From: Nodularia sp034931045
GTDB lineage: Bacteria; Cyanobacteriota; Cyanobacteriia; Cyanobacteriales; Nostocaceae
Assembly: GCF_034931045.1 (NCBI RefSeq)
Contig: NZ_JAYGHH010000012.1
Coordinates: 1 to 64,000 of the forward strand
Reading direction: 5' to 3'
Length of the DNA: 64,000 bases
The notes under the pieces: model-generated
What the model saw: only the letters and a program-made list of their open reading frames with translations
Database searches by the model: none
Told to the model about the DNA's origin: nothing
Translations under genes and position numbers: made by a program
Part shown: one piece after another, positions 45,387-56,700 of the stretch
How the letters are laid out: the number at the start of each line of letters is the position of its first letter
Position numbering within the stretch: the first letter of the stretch is position 1

Positions 45387-46300
45387 TATTTGGACTTACA
45401 TTTATTCATATAGTCTTTGCCATGTAACCTTTAAAACAAATACTGGATTAAATGTAAGTAAAAATATTTAACACTGCAAGGCGGAAATCCCAAGAGAGTC
45501 TACGGCACACTACTCGGTAAGCACAGCCATGCCCACTAGGGCTTGACAAAAAGTTTATTCTATTAGGCTTTTCATTGATTTTGAATGGTCTGTTTATTTA
45601 CACCGACTTGTACGAGAAAGTTTATATATCTAATCATCCTGCCGAACATACTCTATTTAAGGGTAAAGGCAGGCTTTATTTAGGGCTTGCTGAATAAGTA
45701 TAAAACCCAGATAAATCGAAGGTTTGAGGCTGATAAACCCGAAAGTAGGTGCAAGGCTTTTGAAGGGTGTACCATCAAAAATGTGAATTTTAGGTTGAAT
45801 AAATCAGAAAATTTGGGGATGACAGATAGCTGATACTGTTCCCTGTTCCCTACCTCCACAACGGCACACTACGCGAACAGCAAACCCTATTTATTTAAAG
45901 AGTATGCTCATTTGACCTCCTTGTAATAAATAGTTAGGGATTATTGGGCTAATCACTACCCTTGAGTAGATTATTCTCTGATGAGGTCTTACTCGATTAT
46001 GTTTAGTCCGAGCCTTGAAAAATTTATGTGCAGTGTATTGTATAGAAATAGCAAGAATCAATACCTTTTTGGGAAAACTAGTGAATAAGGGGTAGCGATC
46101 GCCAAGCATAACCCTGCCAATTATTCTTTTGCAAGAACGGCAGAAAAAGAATGTTTACTTATGTTTCACACTTAGATATTGAGCCTACGCCCAACAATAC
46201 GGGCTTATCTGCAAAATATTATGACAAAATAAGTCAAATGTATTTCAGCGTAATGAAACAGAAAAAATAATTATAAAACTCTCAAAACTTAGAAATACAT
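45387..46300. other. long intergenic region with MITE-like element
   Basis: About 900 bases between two rightward signalling genes. The MITE-like copy at 45683-45859 occupies part of it. A leftward 72-codon ORF at 45891-46109 has a stretch NRVRPHQ that recalls the end of IS3-type transposases, but nothing else supports it. The rest is AT-rich. Confidence 0.5.
45683..45859. mobile_element. MITE-like element copy 2 (right end lost)
   Basis: It starts with GGGCTTGCTGAATAAG and continues with TATAAAACCCAGATAAATCG. Near its far end are TTTGGGGATGACAGAT, CTGTTCCCTGTTCCCT and ACCTCCAC. These match copy 3 in reverse, but the terminal CAGCAAGCCC is missing here. It has no coding capacity. Confidence 0.7.
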
Positions 46301-47608
46301 ATGTCTACTATGCAAGAAAAAGATTTAATTCTAATCGTAGATGATACAAATAGCAATCTAGAAATAGTCTCTCAGGCACTGACTTATTCAGGCTTTGAAG
46401 TTATTACCGCTATTGATGGAGAAATAGCTCTTAAACAGGTACAAGATAGACAACCTGACTTGATTCTATTAGATGTGATGATGCCTAAAATAGATGGGCT
46501 TGAGACTTGTAAAAAATTGAAAGAAAATCTCAAGACTCGTGATATACCTGTGATTTTTATGACAGCAATTTCTGATACACATACTAAAATCAAATGTTTT
46601 GCTTTAGGAGCTGTAGACTACATAGTTAAACCTTTTCAAAAGGAAGAAATTTTAGCGAGAATTAATACTCATCTGCAATTACGGCATCTTACTAAGACTT
46701 TAGAACAAAGAGTCGCAGAAAGAACAGCAGCACTGACTCAAGCCTTAGAAGACTTACAAAAGTCTCAACTCCAACTTGTACAGAAAGAAAAAATGTCTGC
46801 ACTTGGTCAATTAGTTGCAGGGATTGCTCACGAAATTAATAATCCAGTTGGTTGCATTTATGGCAATCTTGGCCATACTGCGACATATTTTCAAGACATG
46901 ATCAACTTAATTAACCTATATCAGCAGCACTATCCTTTGCCGGTTCAGGAAATTCAAGCAGAAATCGCCGCCGTAGACTTAGATTATGTGCGTAGTGATT
47001 TACCTAACTTAATTGCTTCCATGAAAGAAAGTGTTCAACGGATTCGCAACATCAGCACCAGTTTACGCACCTTTTCTCGTGAAGATAGCGATCGCAAAGT
47101 TTATTGTAATATTCATGATGGTATTGACAGTACAATCATGATTCTCAAACACCGCTTAAAAGTATCCCAGAGTCGTCCTGATATTGAAGTAATTAAAGAT
47201 TATGACAATTTACCGAAAGTTCAATGCTTTAGCGGTCAAATGAATCAAGTTTTTATGAATTTAATAGCTAATGCAATTGAGGCGATAGAGGAGTCTAATG
47301 TAGGGCGGAGTTATGCTGAAATTGAAGCCAATCCTAATCAAATCACAATTCAGACGAGGCTAACTGAAGATGCCAATCATGTCTTGATTCGGATCAAAGA
47401 TAATGGAGTAGGAATGTCAAATGATATCCAGCAGAAATTATTTGAATATTTATTTACAACTAAACCAGTGGGACAGGGTACTGGCTTAGGGTTATCAATT
47501 GCCCATCAAATTATCGTGGAAAAGCACCAGGGAAATCTGGAAGTTAATTCTACTCCAGGCAAAGGTTCAGAGTTCATCATCACCATTCCCATTTCAACGA
47601 ATCCCTAA
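46301..47608 (+). CDS. receiver-histidine kinase fusion (REC-HisKA-HATPase)
   Basis: A 435-residue protein with an N-terminal receiver (LILIVDDTNSNLEIV, Asp in ILLDVMMPKIDG, Thr in FMTAISD, Lys in VKPFQ). A coiled coil follows, then a kinase core: the H-box is AGIAHEINNPVGCIYGN, the N-box NLIANAIEAIEE, and the G-boxes DNGVGM and GTGLGLSIAHQI. This order lets another kinase switch its own kinase activity, as in phosphorelays. No transmembrane segment, so it is cytoplasmic. The preceding rightward response regulator is about 900 bases upstream, so they are not clearly one operon. Confidence 0.92.
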   Translation: MSTMQEKDLILIVDDTNSNLEIVSQALTYSGFEVITAIDGEIALKQVQDRQPDLILLDVMMPKIDGLETCKKLKENLKTRDIPVIFMTAISDTHTKIKCFALGAVDYIVKPFQKEEILARINTHLQLRHLTKTLEQRVAERTAALTQALEDLQKSQLQLVQKEKMSALGQLVAGIAHEINNPVGCIYGNLGHTATYFQDMINLINLYQQHYPLPVQEIQAEIAAVDLDYVRSDLPNLIASMKESVQRIRNISTSLRTFSREDSDRKVYCNIHDGIDSTIMILKHRLKVSQSRPDIEVIKDYDNLPKVQCFSGQMNQVFMNLIANAIEAIEESNVGRSYAEIEANPNQITIQTRLTEDANHVLIRIKDNGVGMSNDIQQKLFEYLFTTKPVGQGTGLGLSIAHQIIVEKHQGNLEVNSTPGKGSEFIITIPISTNP

Positions 47609-47999
47609 AACTTTCCAAAAAATATCTGGTTTTAGACAAAAAATATTTATTTTAAAGTTTCTTTCGTGAAATATAACTTTTTGTAATTGGGGCTTGCTGA
47701 AAAAGTTTTGTCGTGGAGGCAGGGAACAGGGAACAGGGAACGGTTTAAGTGATCTGTCATCCCCAAANNNNNNNNNNNNNNNNNNNNNNNNNNNNNNNNN
47801 NNNNNNNNNNNNNNNNNNNNNNNNNNNNNNNNNNNNNNNNNNNNNNNNNNNNNNNNNNNNNNNNNNNNNNNNNNNNNNNNNNNNNNTTGAGATTCCTGTC
47901 AGTAGGGGCGCAAACTTTTGCACCCCTATGGCTTTATACTCAGCACGGGCTAAACACCCCACTACCCCTCTAAGCACAGCGCTAGATCAAGCATACAAC
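47609..47999. other. intergenic region with repeats and gap
   Basis: Between convergent genes, it holds MITE-like copy 3, a 119-N gap (47768-47886) and a short perfect-looking hairpin (AGGGGCGCAAA/TTGCACCCCT at 47904-47927) that may end ndhB transcription. Confidence 0.55.
47689..47886. mobile_element. MITE-like element copy 3 (contains gap)
   Basis: GGGGCTTGCTGAAAAAGTTT, then TGTCGTGGAGGCAGGGAACA and GATCTGTCATCCCCAAA, is the right end of the same family in reverse orientation. The rest is lost in Ns. Confidence 0.65.
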
Positions 48000-49562
48000 C
48001 TACAAATCTTCTGGTTGTTGTGTGGGAATTACGCTTACCTGAGTTCTCTCAAGAAGTGTTGCTTGTAGCATTGCAGTGTTAGAGATAGAGTTATTAGCCA
48101 GTGTAAATAGTGGATTAGACAAAACCCCGGCAATAGTAGTGGCAATTAAGGTTACGATCAATCCCACTTGCAAAGGTCTAAATCCAGGCAAATTCCAGCG
48201 AATTTCTGGATAATTCTTGACTACTTCAGACATTTCTTGAGGTTCTTTGACTACCATCATTTTGACTACGCGAATGTAGTAATAGATGGATACCACACTG
48301 GTAACTAAGCCCAGTAAAACTAACCAGTAAAGTCCAGCTTGCCAACCAGCCCAAAACAGGTAAATTTTCCCAAAAAACCCAGCTAATGGCGGAATTCCAC
48401 CCAATGAAAGTAGGGAGATACTCAAGCCTAGTGTGAGCAGTGGATCTTTTTGATACAAGCCAGAGTATTCGGCAATTTGGTCGGTTCCTGTGCGTAGGGA
48501 AAACAGAATTATGCAGGTAAAACCGCACAGGTTCATGAACAGGTAGACCATCAGGTAAAATATCATACTGGCATATCCGGCTTCAGTGCCAGCAATCATG
48601 CCAATCATGACAAATCCAGCTTGAGCAATGGATGAATAAGCTAACATCCGTTTCATGCTGGTTTGGGCGAGGGCGACGACATTACCCAACACCATACTTA
48701 GAACTGCAAGGGCAGTGAAAATAAATCTCCATTCGTCAGCAACCAGAGGGAAGACTGTTGTTAGTAAGCGAATGGCTAGGGCAAAACCAGCAGCTTTGGA
48801 ACCGACAGATAAAAAGGCAATCACTGGGGTGGGAGCGCCTTCGTAAACGTCTGGTGTCCATTGGTGGAAGGGTGCAGCCGAGATTTTGAAGCCGATACCT
48901 GCAATCACGAAAATAAGCGCAATTACCAAACCTAAAGATTGACCAACATTAGCTGCGGTAATCCCATTAGCGATCGCATCTAATTCTGTTTGTCCACCTG
49001 ATAGACCGTACAGCAGCGAAACGCCGTATAAAAATATTGCTGTACTGGAAGCTCCAATCAACAGGTATTTCAGCGCTGCTTCGTTAGAACGGGGATCACG
49101 CTTGGTATAACCTGTGAGCAAATAAGAGGAGATACTGAGAGTTTCTAGGGAGATGAAAATCATCACCAACTCACTAGCACCGGATAAAAACATTCCTCCT
49201 AGAGTTGCAGTTAGCAAAATGGCGATGAATTCAGCTAAAGCAGTACCACTCTGCTCAATGTAGCGAATTGACATCAATATAGTCACAGCAGCAGACAACG
49301 CGATAATTCCGCGAAAGACAATACTGAGGTCATCACCAATAAAGCTACCAGTAAAGGAGATGGGATTAGTCGCATCCCATTGAAGATAGAGTGCGCCCAC
49401 CGCAGCGACTAAACCGGCGATCGCCAGATATCCAATCCAGCGCGAAGATGTACGTCCCAAAATCAAATCAACAATCAAAACCCCTAAGAGGGTGACAATT
49501 ACAATCCCCTCTGGCAAAATCGTTCCAGCATTCAACTGGGATGTAAGATTAGCAAAATCCAT
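48000..49562 (-). CDS. ndhB: NAD(P)H dehydrogenase subunit 2 (NdhB)
   Basis: A 520-residue core membrane subunit of NDH-1 with about 14 helices. Motifs include LSISSYLLTGYTKRDPRSNE, FHQWTPDVYEGAPTPVIAFL and ALAQTSMKRMLAYSSIAQAG, and the N-terminal MDFANLTSQLN fits cyanobacterial NdhB. It serves all NDH-1 forms, including the CO2-uptake type whose ndhF/ndhD/cup genes lie 17 kb to the left. It stands alone, as usual in cyanobacteria. Confidence 0.95.
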   Translation of the reverse strand: MDFANLTSQLNAGTILPEGIVIVTLLGVLIVDLILGRTSSRWIGYLAIAGLVAAVGALYLQWDATNPISFTGSFIGDDLSIVFRGIIALSAAVTILMSIRYIEQSGTALAEFIAILLTATLGGMFLSGASELVMIFISLETLSISSYLLTGYTKRDPRSNEAALKYLLIGASSTAIFLYGVSLLYGLSGGQTELDAIANGITAANVGQSLGLVIALIFVIAGIGFKISAAPFHQWTPDVYEGAPTPVIAFLSVGSKAAGFALAIRLLTTVFPLVADEWRFIFTALAVLSMVLGNVVALAQTSMKRMLAYSSIAQAGFVMIGMIAGTEAGYASMIFYLMVYLFMNLCGFTCIILFSLRTGTDQIAEYSGLYQKDPLLTLGLSISLLSLGGIPPLAGFFGKIYLFWAGWQAGLYWLVLLGLVTSVVSIYYYIRVVKMMVVKEPQEMSEVVKNYPEIRWNLPGFRPLQVGLIVTLIATTIAGVLSNPLFTLANNSISNTAMLQATLLERTQVSVIPTQQPEDL

Positions 49563-49665
49563 GAGATATATAGGTTTTGACGATTAGACATTAAGGCTAG
49601 CTGAGTTTATTCTATCTATTGTTATTCACCAAAGTTGCATTTATCTTTTTGAATAATGGTAAATG

Positions 49666-49951
49666 GGGTGCAGGGGGGAAGAGGCAGGGGTGCAGGGTGC
49701 AGGGGGGAAGAGGCAGGGTGCAGGGTGCAGGGTGCAGGGNNNNNNNNNNNNNNNNNNNNNNNNNNNNNNNNNNNNNNNNNNNNNNNNNNNNNNNNNNNNN
49801 NGGGTGCAGGGGGGAAGAGGCAGGGTGCAGGGGGGAAGAGGCAGGGTGCAGGGGGGAAGAGGCAGGGTGCAGGGTGCAGGGTGCAGGGGGGAAGAGGCAG
49901 GGTGCAGGGGGGAGAAGACGGTAACTTCCCAATGACTAATGACCAATGACC
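49666..49951. repeat. composite heptamer repeat, copy 3 (expanded; contains 62-N gap)
   Basis: Alternating GGGTGCA heptamers and GGGGGGAAGAGGCA units are repeated many times, interrupted by Ns at 49740-49801. They end in GGGGGGAGAAGACGGTAACT, TCCC and AATGAC heptamers, as in copies 1 and 2. The first half is the most expanded of the three. Confidence 0.88.
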
Positions 49952-50010
49952 AACAAGTAAGCAGCTCAGTGAATTACTGAACTGCTAATTTTAGAAATAT
50001 TTTGGATTTT

Positions 50011-50058
50011 CACTCAGCACTCAGCACTCAAAACTCAGCACTCAGAACTCAGCACTCA
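50011..50058. repeat. heptameric tandem repeat (CACTCAG family), second array
   Basis: About six copies of CTCAGCA with CAAAACT and GAACT variants, just downstream of the RRM gene stop; the same family as 40233-40303. Confidence 0.85.
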
Positions 50059-50065
50059 TTGAGAC

Positions 50066-50353
50066 TTAATAGCGTTGTGAGTATCCACCACCAGAACGGC
50101 TACCTTTATCCTCCCGTGGTCTAGCTTTATTAACTTTCATTGCACGACCCATCCATTCGGCACCATCTAAAGCCTCAATCGCAGCATTTTCTGCGGCTTC
50201 TGATTCCATTTCTACGAAACCAAAACCCCGTGCGCGCCCTGTTTCCCTATCTGTGGGTAATTGAACTCGCTTAACAGTGCCATAATCGGAAAATACTTGA
50301 CTGAGGTCGTCTTCTGTGACGCTGTAGGATAGGTTCCCTACGTAAATTGACAT
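50066..50353 (-). CDS. RNA-binding protein, single RRM with Gly-rich tail
   Basis: A 95-residue protein with one RNA-recognition motif: RNP2 is IYVGNLS (residues 3-9) and RNP1 is RGFGFVEM (about 42-49). A short Gly/Arg-rich tail SRSGGGYSQRY follows. Cyanobacterial Rbp proteins of this kind are often cold-induced and bind RNA, and some help mRNA localisation. The unusually long leader upstream (see 50354-50711) is in line with such regulation but not proof of it. Confidence 0.93.
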   Translation of the reverse strand: MSIYVGNLSYSVTEDDLSQVFSDYGTVKRVQLPTDRETGRARGFGFVEMESEAAENAAIEALDGAEWMGRAMKVNKARPREDKGSRSGGGYSQRY

Positions 50354-50711
50354 GAAACTCTCCAGAATCCATTGATGCAGAGATGTTTATCCGGAGAGCC
50401 GCTTGCATTTATCACTAAAAACAAGATCCGTATCGCCGAACTTAACTACTCCAAAGACATCTTAGCATAACTTTTATCAAGAAAAAGCTGGAATAGGAGA
50501 CTGGCGAAGGGGTCGCACCCGGTCCAAAGACACGTGGAGTTTTGCACCTATGGTTTAGCTCGACTTTATCCATTTTCTTTGCAATGGACAACATCTGTTA
50601 ACAAAGTTCATTGGGCAGGGTGTGGGGTTGGGTGCTTAGATATTGTCAAAATTAAGTAAATTACTATACAATCCTAAATGGTTATATGTTGCAGAAGAGA
50701 CAAGGTTATTT
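50354..50711. other. leader/promoter region between divergent genes
   Basis: It lies between the RRM gene and the giant gene and must contain both start regions. The first 100 bases (leftward) are likely the RRM leader. A TTG at 50643 opens the giant frame 23 codons early, but the ATG at 50712 with AAGG before it is favoured. Confidence 0.45.
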
Positions 50712-53700
50712 ATGTATTATTCAACTACTGACTTAGTACCATCTTTAGAAGATAATTCAGTGTCGAAACAAAATAAAGCCTCAGTAATTATATTTATAGA
50801 TTCTCAAGTCAAAGATTATTTAAATTTGTTAGCTGGTGTGCAGTCTGGGGTGAAAGTAGTTGTTATAGATCAGCAACAAGATGGTGTCAAAAAGATTACT
50901 GAAAGTCTGCAACAAGGTTCTGAGTGGCAGCAAGTTCATCTCATCAGTCATGGTTCTCCAGGATGCCTGCATCTCGGTAATACAGAATTAAGTTTGACAA
51001 CGATCGCAGCGTATAAACTTTGGTTACAAAAATGGGCTGACTGCTTAAAACCAGGGGCGGAATTATTCATCTATGGTTGTCAGGTAGCGGCTGGAGATGC
51101 GGGAACAGAGTTTTTATCTCAACTGCATCAGATATTACAGGTGGAAATTGCCGCTTCTACGACTTTGACGGGAAATTCTGCCTTGGGAGGTAATTGGCAA
51201 CTGGAAACCAGGACATCTGCTATTACTCCCCTAGCTATATTTAAACCTGACGTATTAGCTAAATATCAAGGAATTTTGGCTAATTTTGTGGTAAATAGCA
51301 CGGCTGACACAGATGATGGCGACTTGGGGAATGGTGTTACAACCCTACGAGAAGCCATTAATGCCGCCAATGGTAATACAAATGAAGCTCATTTAATTCA
51401 GTTTGATTTGGGAACACAGCCACAAACCATCGTCATTAACGGCAATTTGGGGATTTTTGGCAATATCACTATTGATGGCGGCAGCACCGCCAATATTATT
51501 CTTGATGGTGGTAATAATAACCGTCATTTTTATATCGGGCAAGAACAGGAATTAGCCCTCAGTCATTTAACTCTGATCAATGGCAAAGACCAGGCGGGGG
51601 GTAGTATTTTCAGTGATGAAAATTCCCGACTGAATATTGATCATGTCACCTTCCAAAATAACCAAGCTGTCATGGATGACAATGGTGGCGGTGGTGTCGG
51701 TGGTGCGATTTTCAGTCAAGGAATTTTACGCCTCACAGATAGCACCCTGGAAAGTAATCAAGCTGCTGCATTAGGAGGGGCAATTTTTAATGTTGGTAAA
51801 CCCTTAACTGCGACTCGGACTTTGTTTGCTGAAAACCAAGCTGGTGGTGCTGCTGATTCACCTGAATTTGTCGCTGGGGGGGCGATTTTTGATGATAATT
51901 TTGGCAATATTGAACTGATTCAAAGTACCTTGAGTGGCAACCGTTCTACTGGGGATGGAGGGGCGGTTTTCAGTAAGGGTAAACTCAGTCTTTATAACAG
52001 CACTGTTACTCTCAACGTTGCCGATAGTGATCATAGCGGTTCCGGTCGTGGCGGCGGATTTTTTAATGATGGTGGCACGATTCGAGTTAGCAATAGTATT
52101 ATTGCGGGTAATCAGGCGGCTGAAAATGCTGATGTAGCACGGGGAAGTGCAGGGCTTTATATTAGTTTAGGTGGCAACCTGATTGGTGAGGATACGGTCA
52201 AACAATTTACAGAAGAGACTGATATAACTTTTGTCAATGGAAATATTACTGATATTAATCAGGTACTAGATACGACTTTATCATTGAATGGTGCGGATGT
52301 AGGTTCACCATTGAGTCATGGGTTAGTTGCTGATAGTGCAGCGATTGATGGGGGTTTGCTATCTTGGCTAGATTTGCCGAGTGATGCCACTGGAAAAGCC
52401 AGAATTGACAATTTCAAAGTTGATATTGGGGCTGTAGAGTTTACAGGCACTAGGGCTACTCCTACGGCTACCGTTGAAGATGATGTTTCAACAACTATAG
52501 AGACAGATTCTAGTTCTTTAACGGCGCTGAATCCCAAAACCCAACTAGGATCTGAAGTCAGATATGAAGGTAATGGAGAGATTCTATATATTCCCAACTC
52601 CAGTTTACAGTCTTTGGCTGTGGGCGAAACAGCGATTGATACGATTACCTACAGTGATCCTGATGGGATTCAAACTTTAACAGTGGAGGTAGTAGGGAGT
52701 AATCAAGACCCTGAAGGAGTAAATGATACCGTCAATACAAACATTGACACATCTATTACTTTTAATCCTTTAACAAATGATACAGATGTAGATGGCGATC
52801 GCCTGCGAATCACAGAAATAGAATTTGAACCTTTCGACGGTCAGGTAATCGTCAATAATCCAGATACTCCCAACAGCACTGTTACTTATATTCCTAATGA
52901 TGGGTTTACTGGCACTGATTCTTTTAGCTACATTTTAAGTGATGGGAATGGCGGTACAAGTAGGGCATCTGTAACTGTCAATGTTGGCACTGATGTTCCT
53001 GATGTTCCTGATGTTCCTGATGTTCCTGATGTGATAGTCACAACAACTGAGGATGTGGTTGATGCCAATGATGGGGTAATTTCTTTACGAGAAGCGATCG
53101 CACATTTAAACAACTTGGGTAGTGGCACAATTGGCTTTGACCTGGGTACAGAAACGCCACAAACAATTACCCTGACTCAAGGACAATTACAAATTCTCCC
53201 CAATGTTGACATTACCATTCAAGGTTTAGGCGCAGATCAACTGACTATTAGTGGAAACGAGCAATCACGGCTGTTTTTTGTTGATATTGGCGCAAGACTT
53301 CAAATTAATGGTTTAACCTTAGCCAATGGTTTAGACCGCGCCCACAATTTAACCTCTCCTGGTGGTCAAGGTGGAGCAATTCGCAACGATGGTACTGTAG
53401 AAATTAATGATAGTGTCCTCAGAGATAATCGTTCTGAGTCTATAGGTGGAGCAATTGTCAATGGTAGCCGCGTTGATGATCCTGAAGGTCTACCAGGCTA
53501 TGTTGGTCGTCTCACCATCAATAATACCCGCTTCATTAACAACATTGCCAAAGACCAAGGTGGGGCAATTTACAACGGCTTTACAGGTGATGGTGGCATC
53601 GTCACCATTAATAATAGTAGCTTTGAGCAAAACCGAGCCAAGGCCATTGGTGGGGCAATTTTTAACAATCGTGGTGAATTGACCATTACTGACACCAATT

Positions 53701-56700
53701 TTATTCGTAACTTTGGTGGTGATCAAGCCGGGGCAATTTATAACAATTTCACTGACCAAGCAGTTTTAACGGTTACAGGCGGTACTTTTTCACACAACCT
53801 AGCGGATAGAGAAGGTGGGGCAATCTTTAACTATGGAACTGCCAGTTTAACAGGTAGCAAGTTTCTGTATAACCGGGCTGATAATGCTGGTGGTGCAGTT
53901 TTCAACACCAAAAATCTGACTGTCACCGATAGTCAGTTTAGCTATAACCGGGCTGTAGCAGATCGGCAAGATATTGCTGCTGTGGGAGGTGCGATCGCCA
54001 ACTCCAATGGTTCTTTAAACCTGACTAACAGCGTTCTCAACCATAACTACGCCCAAAAAGAAGGCGGTGCAATATTTAGTCTTGGCGATATTAACATCAG
54101 CCAAAGTAGTATTTACAGCAATACTGCTGATGAACAGGGCGGTGGTATAGCGATTATTAGTAGCACAGCCAACATTAACAATACTACCATTAGCTACAAT
54201 CAAGCAGCGAATAATGGTGGTGGGATTGCTCTCCTTAGCGGTGGTAATTTGCATCTGGATAGTGTCACCGTTGCTTTTAATATTGGCAATGCTGATCGAG
54301 ACTTCCGGGGCTTTGGTGGGGGTATATACACTAGTTCATCCTTCTTTGGCGATACACCCGCAGTTACAGTCCGCAATAGCATAATTGCCGGAAATATTGA
54401 CTATAGTGGCATTGCCCCAGATGTTGGACAATCAAGCTTTACTAGCGACACCTCAGCATTTTTGAGTGAGGGTAATAATTTAATTGGTATAGACCGCCGC
54501 ACAACTACCAATGGCTTCTTCCTCAATTCCACTGATCGCACCTTTGCCAGTGCTGGAATTACAGACATTTCCCAGGTACTTGCTCCTAACCTTTCTGGTG
54601 CTATCCCAACTCATGCTCTTGTCCAGGGTAGTCCAGCCCTTAATACTGGTAGCACATCTTTAACTACAGATCAAAGGGGTCGCACTCGCACAGGAACGGT
54701 GGATATTGGTGCTTACGAAGCTGGACAGTTTGATAATTTACCCCCAGCAGGGACACAACTGAATAATAGTCATAATGCTCTACCGCCAGTTGCTAAATCA
54801 GATACCATCGTTACAAAACTGACCGTTAACAGCACATCTGACACAGATGACAATAACATCAATAATGATGTGATGACTCTGCGAGAAGCGATTAATTATG
54901 CTAACCGCACCGTGGGAGATGTAGTCATTGAATTTGACTTGGGTGCTGGTTCCCATAGCATCACTTTGGGTAGTGAAATTGTTCTGAGTAGCAATATCCA
55001 GATTTTGGGAACAGGAGTAGATAACTTAACCATTGATGGTGGTGGAACTACTCGTTTATTTAAAGTTGATAGCTCATTTAGTGATCCTGAAGTTCCCAGT
55101 GTTCCTAATCGTCCCTTACCTCAAGTTATCATCCAAGATTTAACCCTGAGTAATGGGGTAGCTAGTCAAGGTGGTGCAATCGAAAATGCGGGAAACCTAA
55201 CAGTTAATCGAGTCAACTTCGCAAATAACCAAGCTACTATCGGTGGTGGTGGGGCGATTTACCACCGGAGAAATGATGGTAGTCCATTTTTGACTATTAA
55301 CGATAGCAGCTTTAATAACAACACCGGAGAAAATCAAGGTGGAGCGATTCAATTAGATGCGATCGCATTTATCAACAATAGTACCTTTACAAAGAATACC
55401 GCTAACAATAGAGGAGGTGCGATCGCTCTCTCAAATGGAAACCGCTACGATAGTTATCCCTACTCCCTCACCCTGACCGATAGCACCTTAACAGAAAATA
55501 CAGGTATTAACGGCGGTGGCGCTATATATATTGATGGTGATAGTCGTGTTAATTCCGTCAATAATACCTTTAACAATAATGCTGCAACCCAAGGAGATGG
55601 AGGTGCAGTTCTTTTAAATTCGCGTAACTCAGTTTTGGTTGCTGAAGATAGTCGCTTACTCAATAATACTGCCAGTGGGACAGGTGGTGGTATAGCTAGT
55701 AACTCTGGTGTCTTATCCCTCGCCAATACTACAGTTGATGGTAATACAGCTAATAGTTCTGGTGGTGGCATTTATCAGCAAGGTTCTAGCACCTTTACCC
55801 TTTCTCATAGCACCATTAGCAATAATACCTCTGGCGAAACAGGAGGCGGTGTTTATACTAGCAATACCCTATCCCGTATTACCAATTCTACTTTTAGTGC
55901 TAACCAAGCCAAAGATTCTGGTGGGGGGATTTTCCAAAGCAATACTAAACTCACCCTGACTAACAGCACCTTAGTTCAAAACATCGCCGATGCTGACACA
56001 GATGGCACAGGCACAGGAGGCGGACTGTTTAATGATAACTCCACCGCCAAAATAGCTAATACAATCATTGCCGGTAATCAAGGAAACTCTGCACCTGATG
56101 TTGATGGCGGTAGTATCTATATTAGTCGGGGTAACAACTTTATTGGTGTGGATAGTGTCGGAGAGTTTAAAGAGTCCACAGATCAGACCTTTGCCACTAC
56201 CGGCATCACCAATATTAACCAACTGCTCAATCTTACCTTAGCTCAAAATGGTGCTACTCCTGGTTCTCCCCTGACCCATGCCTTATTACCTAATAGTCCT
56301 TTGGTGGATGCTGGTAATAACGCCTATGCACCTATAACCAGACAAACCCGCATCACTAATTATGTAGTTGATATTGGGGCGATAGAATTTCAGGATAGTT
56401 TGGCTGAACCCATCGCTACAACTCAGAGTAATCAAGCTGTAACTTTCAATTCTGGCTCAACCACAGTCATAGCATCATCAGAAATCGCCACTAAACTCGG
56501 TGGTACTGTGATCAATCATGGTACAGGCTACTTTACCTACAAACCTGGGGAAAGTTTAACTAATCTGGGAATAGATCAAGAAGCGATTGATAGCTTTAAC
56601 TATACAGATGCTGATGGCATCCAGACGGTGACAATATCCGTCAATAGCAATGCAGTAAATCAAGCTCCAACGGGAGTTAATGATTCTTTATTTGCCTCAA

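Larger units (their letters stand above)
49563..50065. other. repeat-filled intergenic region
   Basis: Between ndhB and the RRM gene lie composite repeat copy 3 and a CACTCAG array. The ORFs that cross it on both strands are repeat translations and are not genes. Confidence 0.7.

Noticed and set aside
45891..46109. Leftward 72-codon ORF with an NRVRPHQ stretch, possible IS3-type transposase relic
   Set aside because: Only one short motif fits; no D,D,E context, no inverted repeats and no ribosome binding site.
47694..48068. ORFs running across the N gap at 47768-47886
   Set aside because: More than a third of each is Ns and the rest is the MITE-like repeat.
49612..49949. Several ORFs on both strands over the composite repeat
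   Set aside because: They encode only repeat peptides (GCRGEEA or LHPAPC) and include Ns.
54015..54254. Antisense ORFs within the giant gene (also at 53490, 55460, 57869 and others)
   Set aside because: They are shadows of the Asn/Gly/Thr-rich beta-helix repeats.
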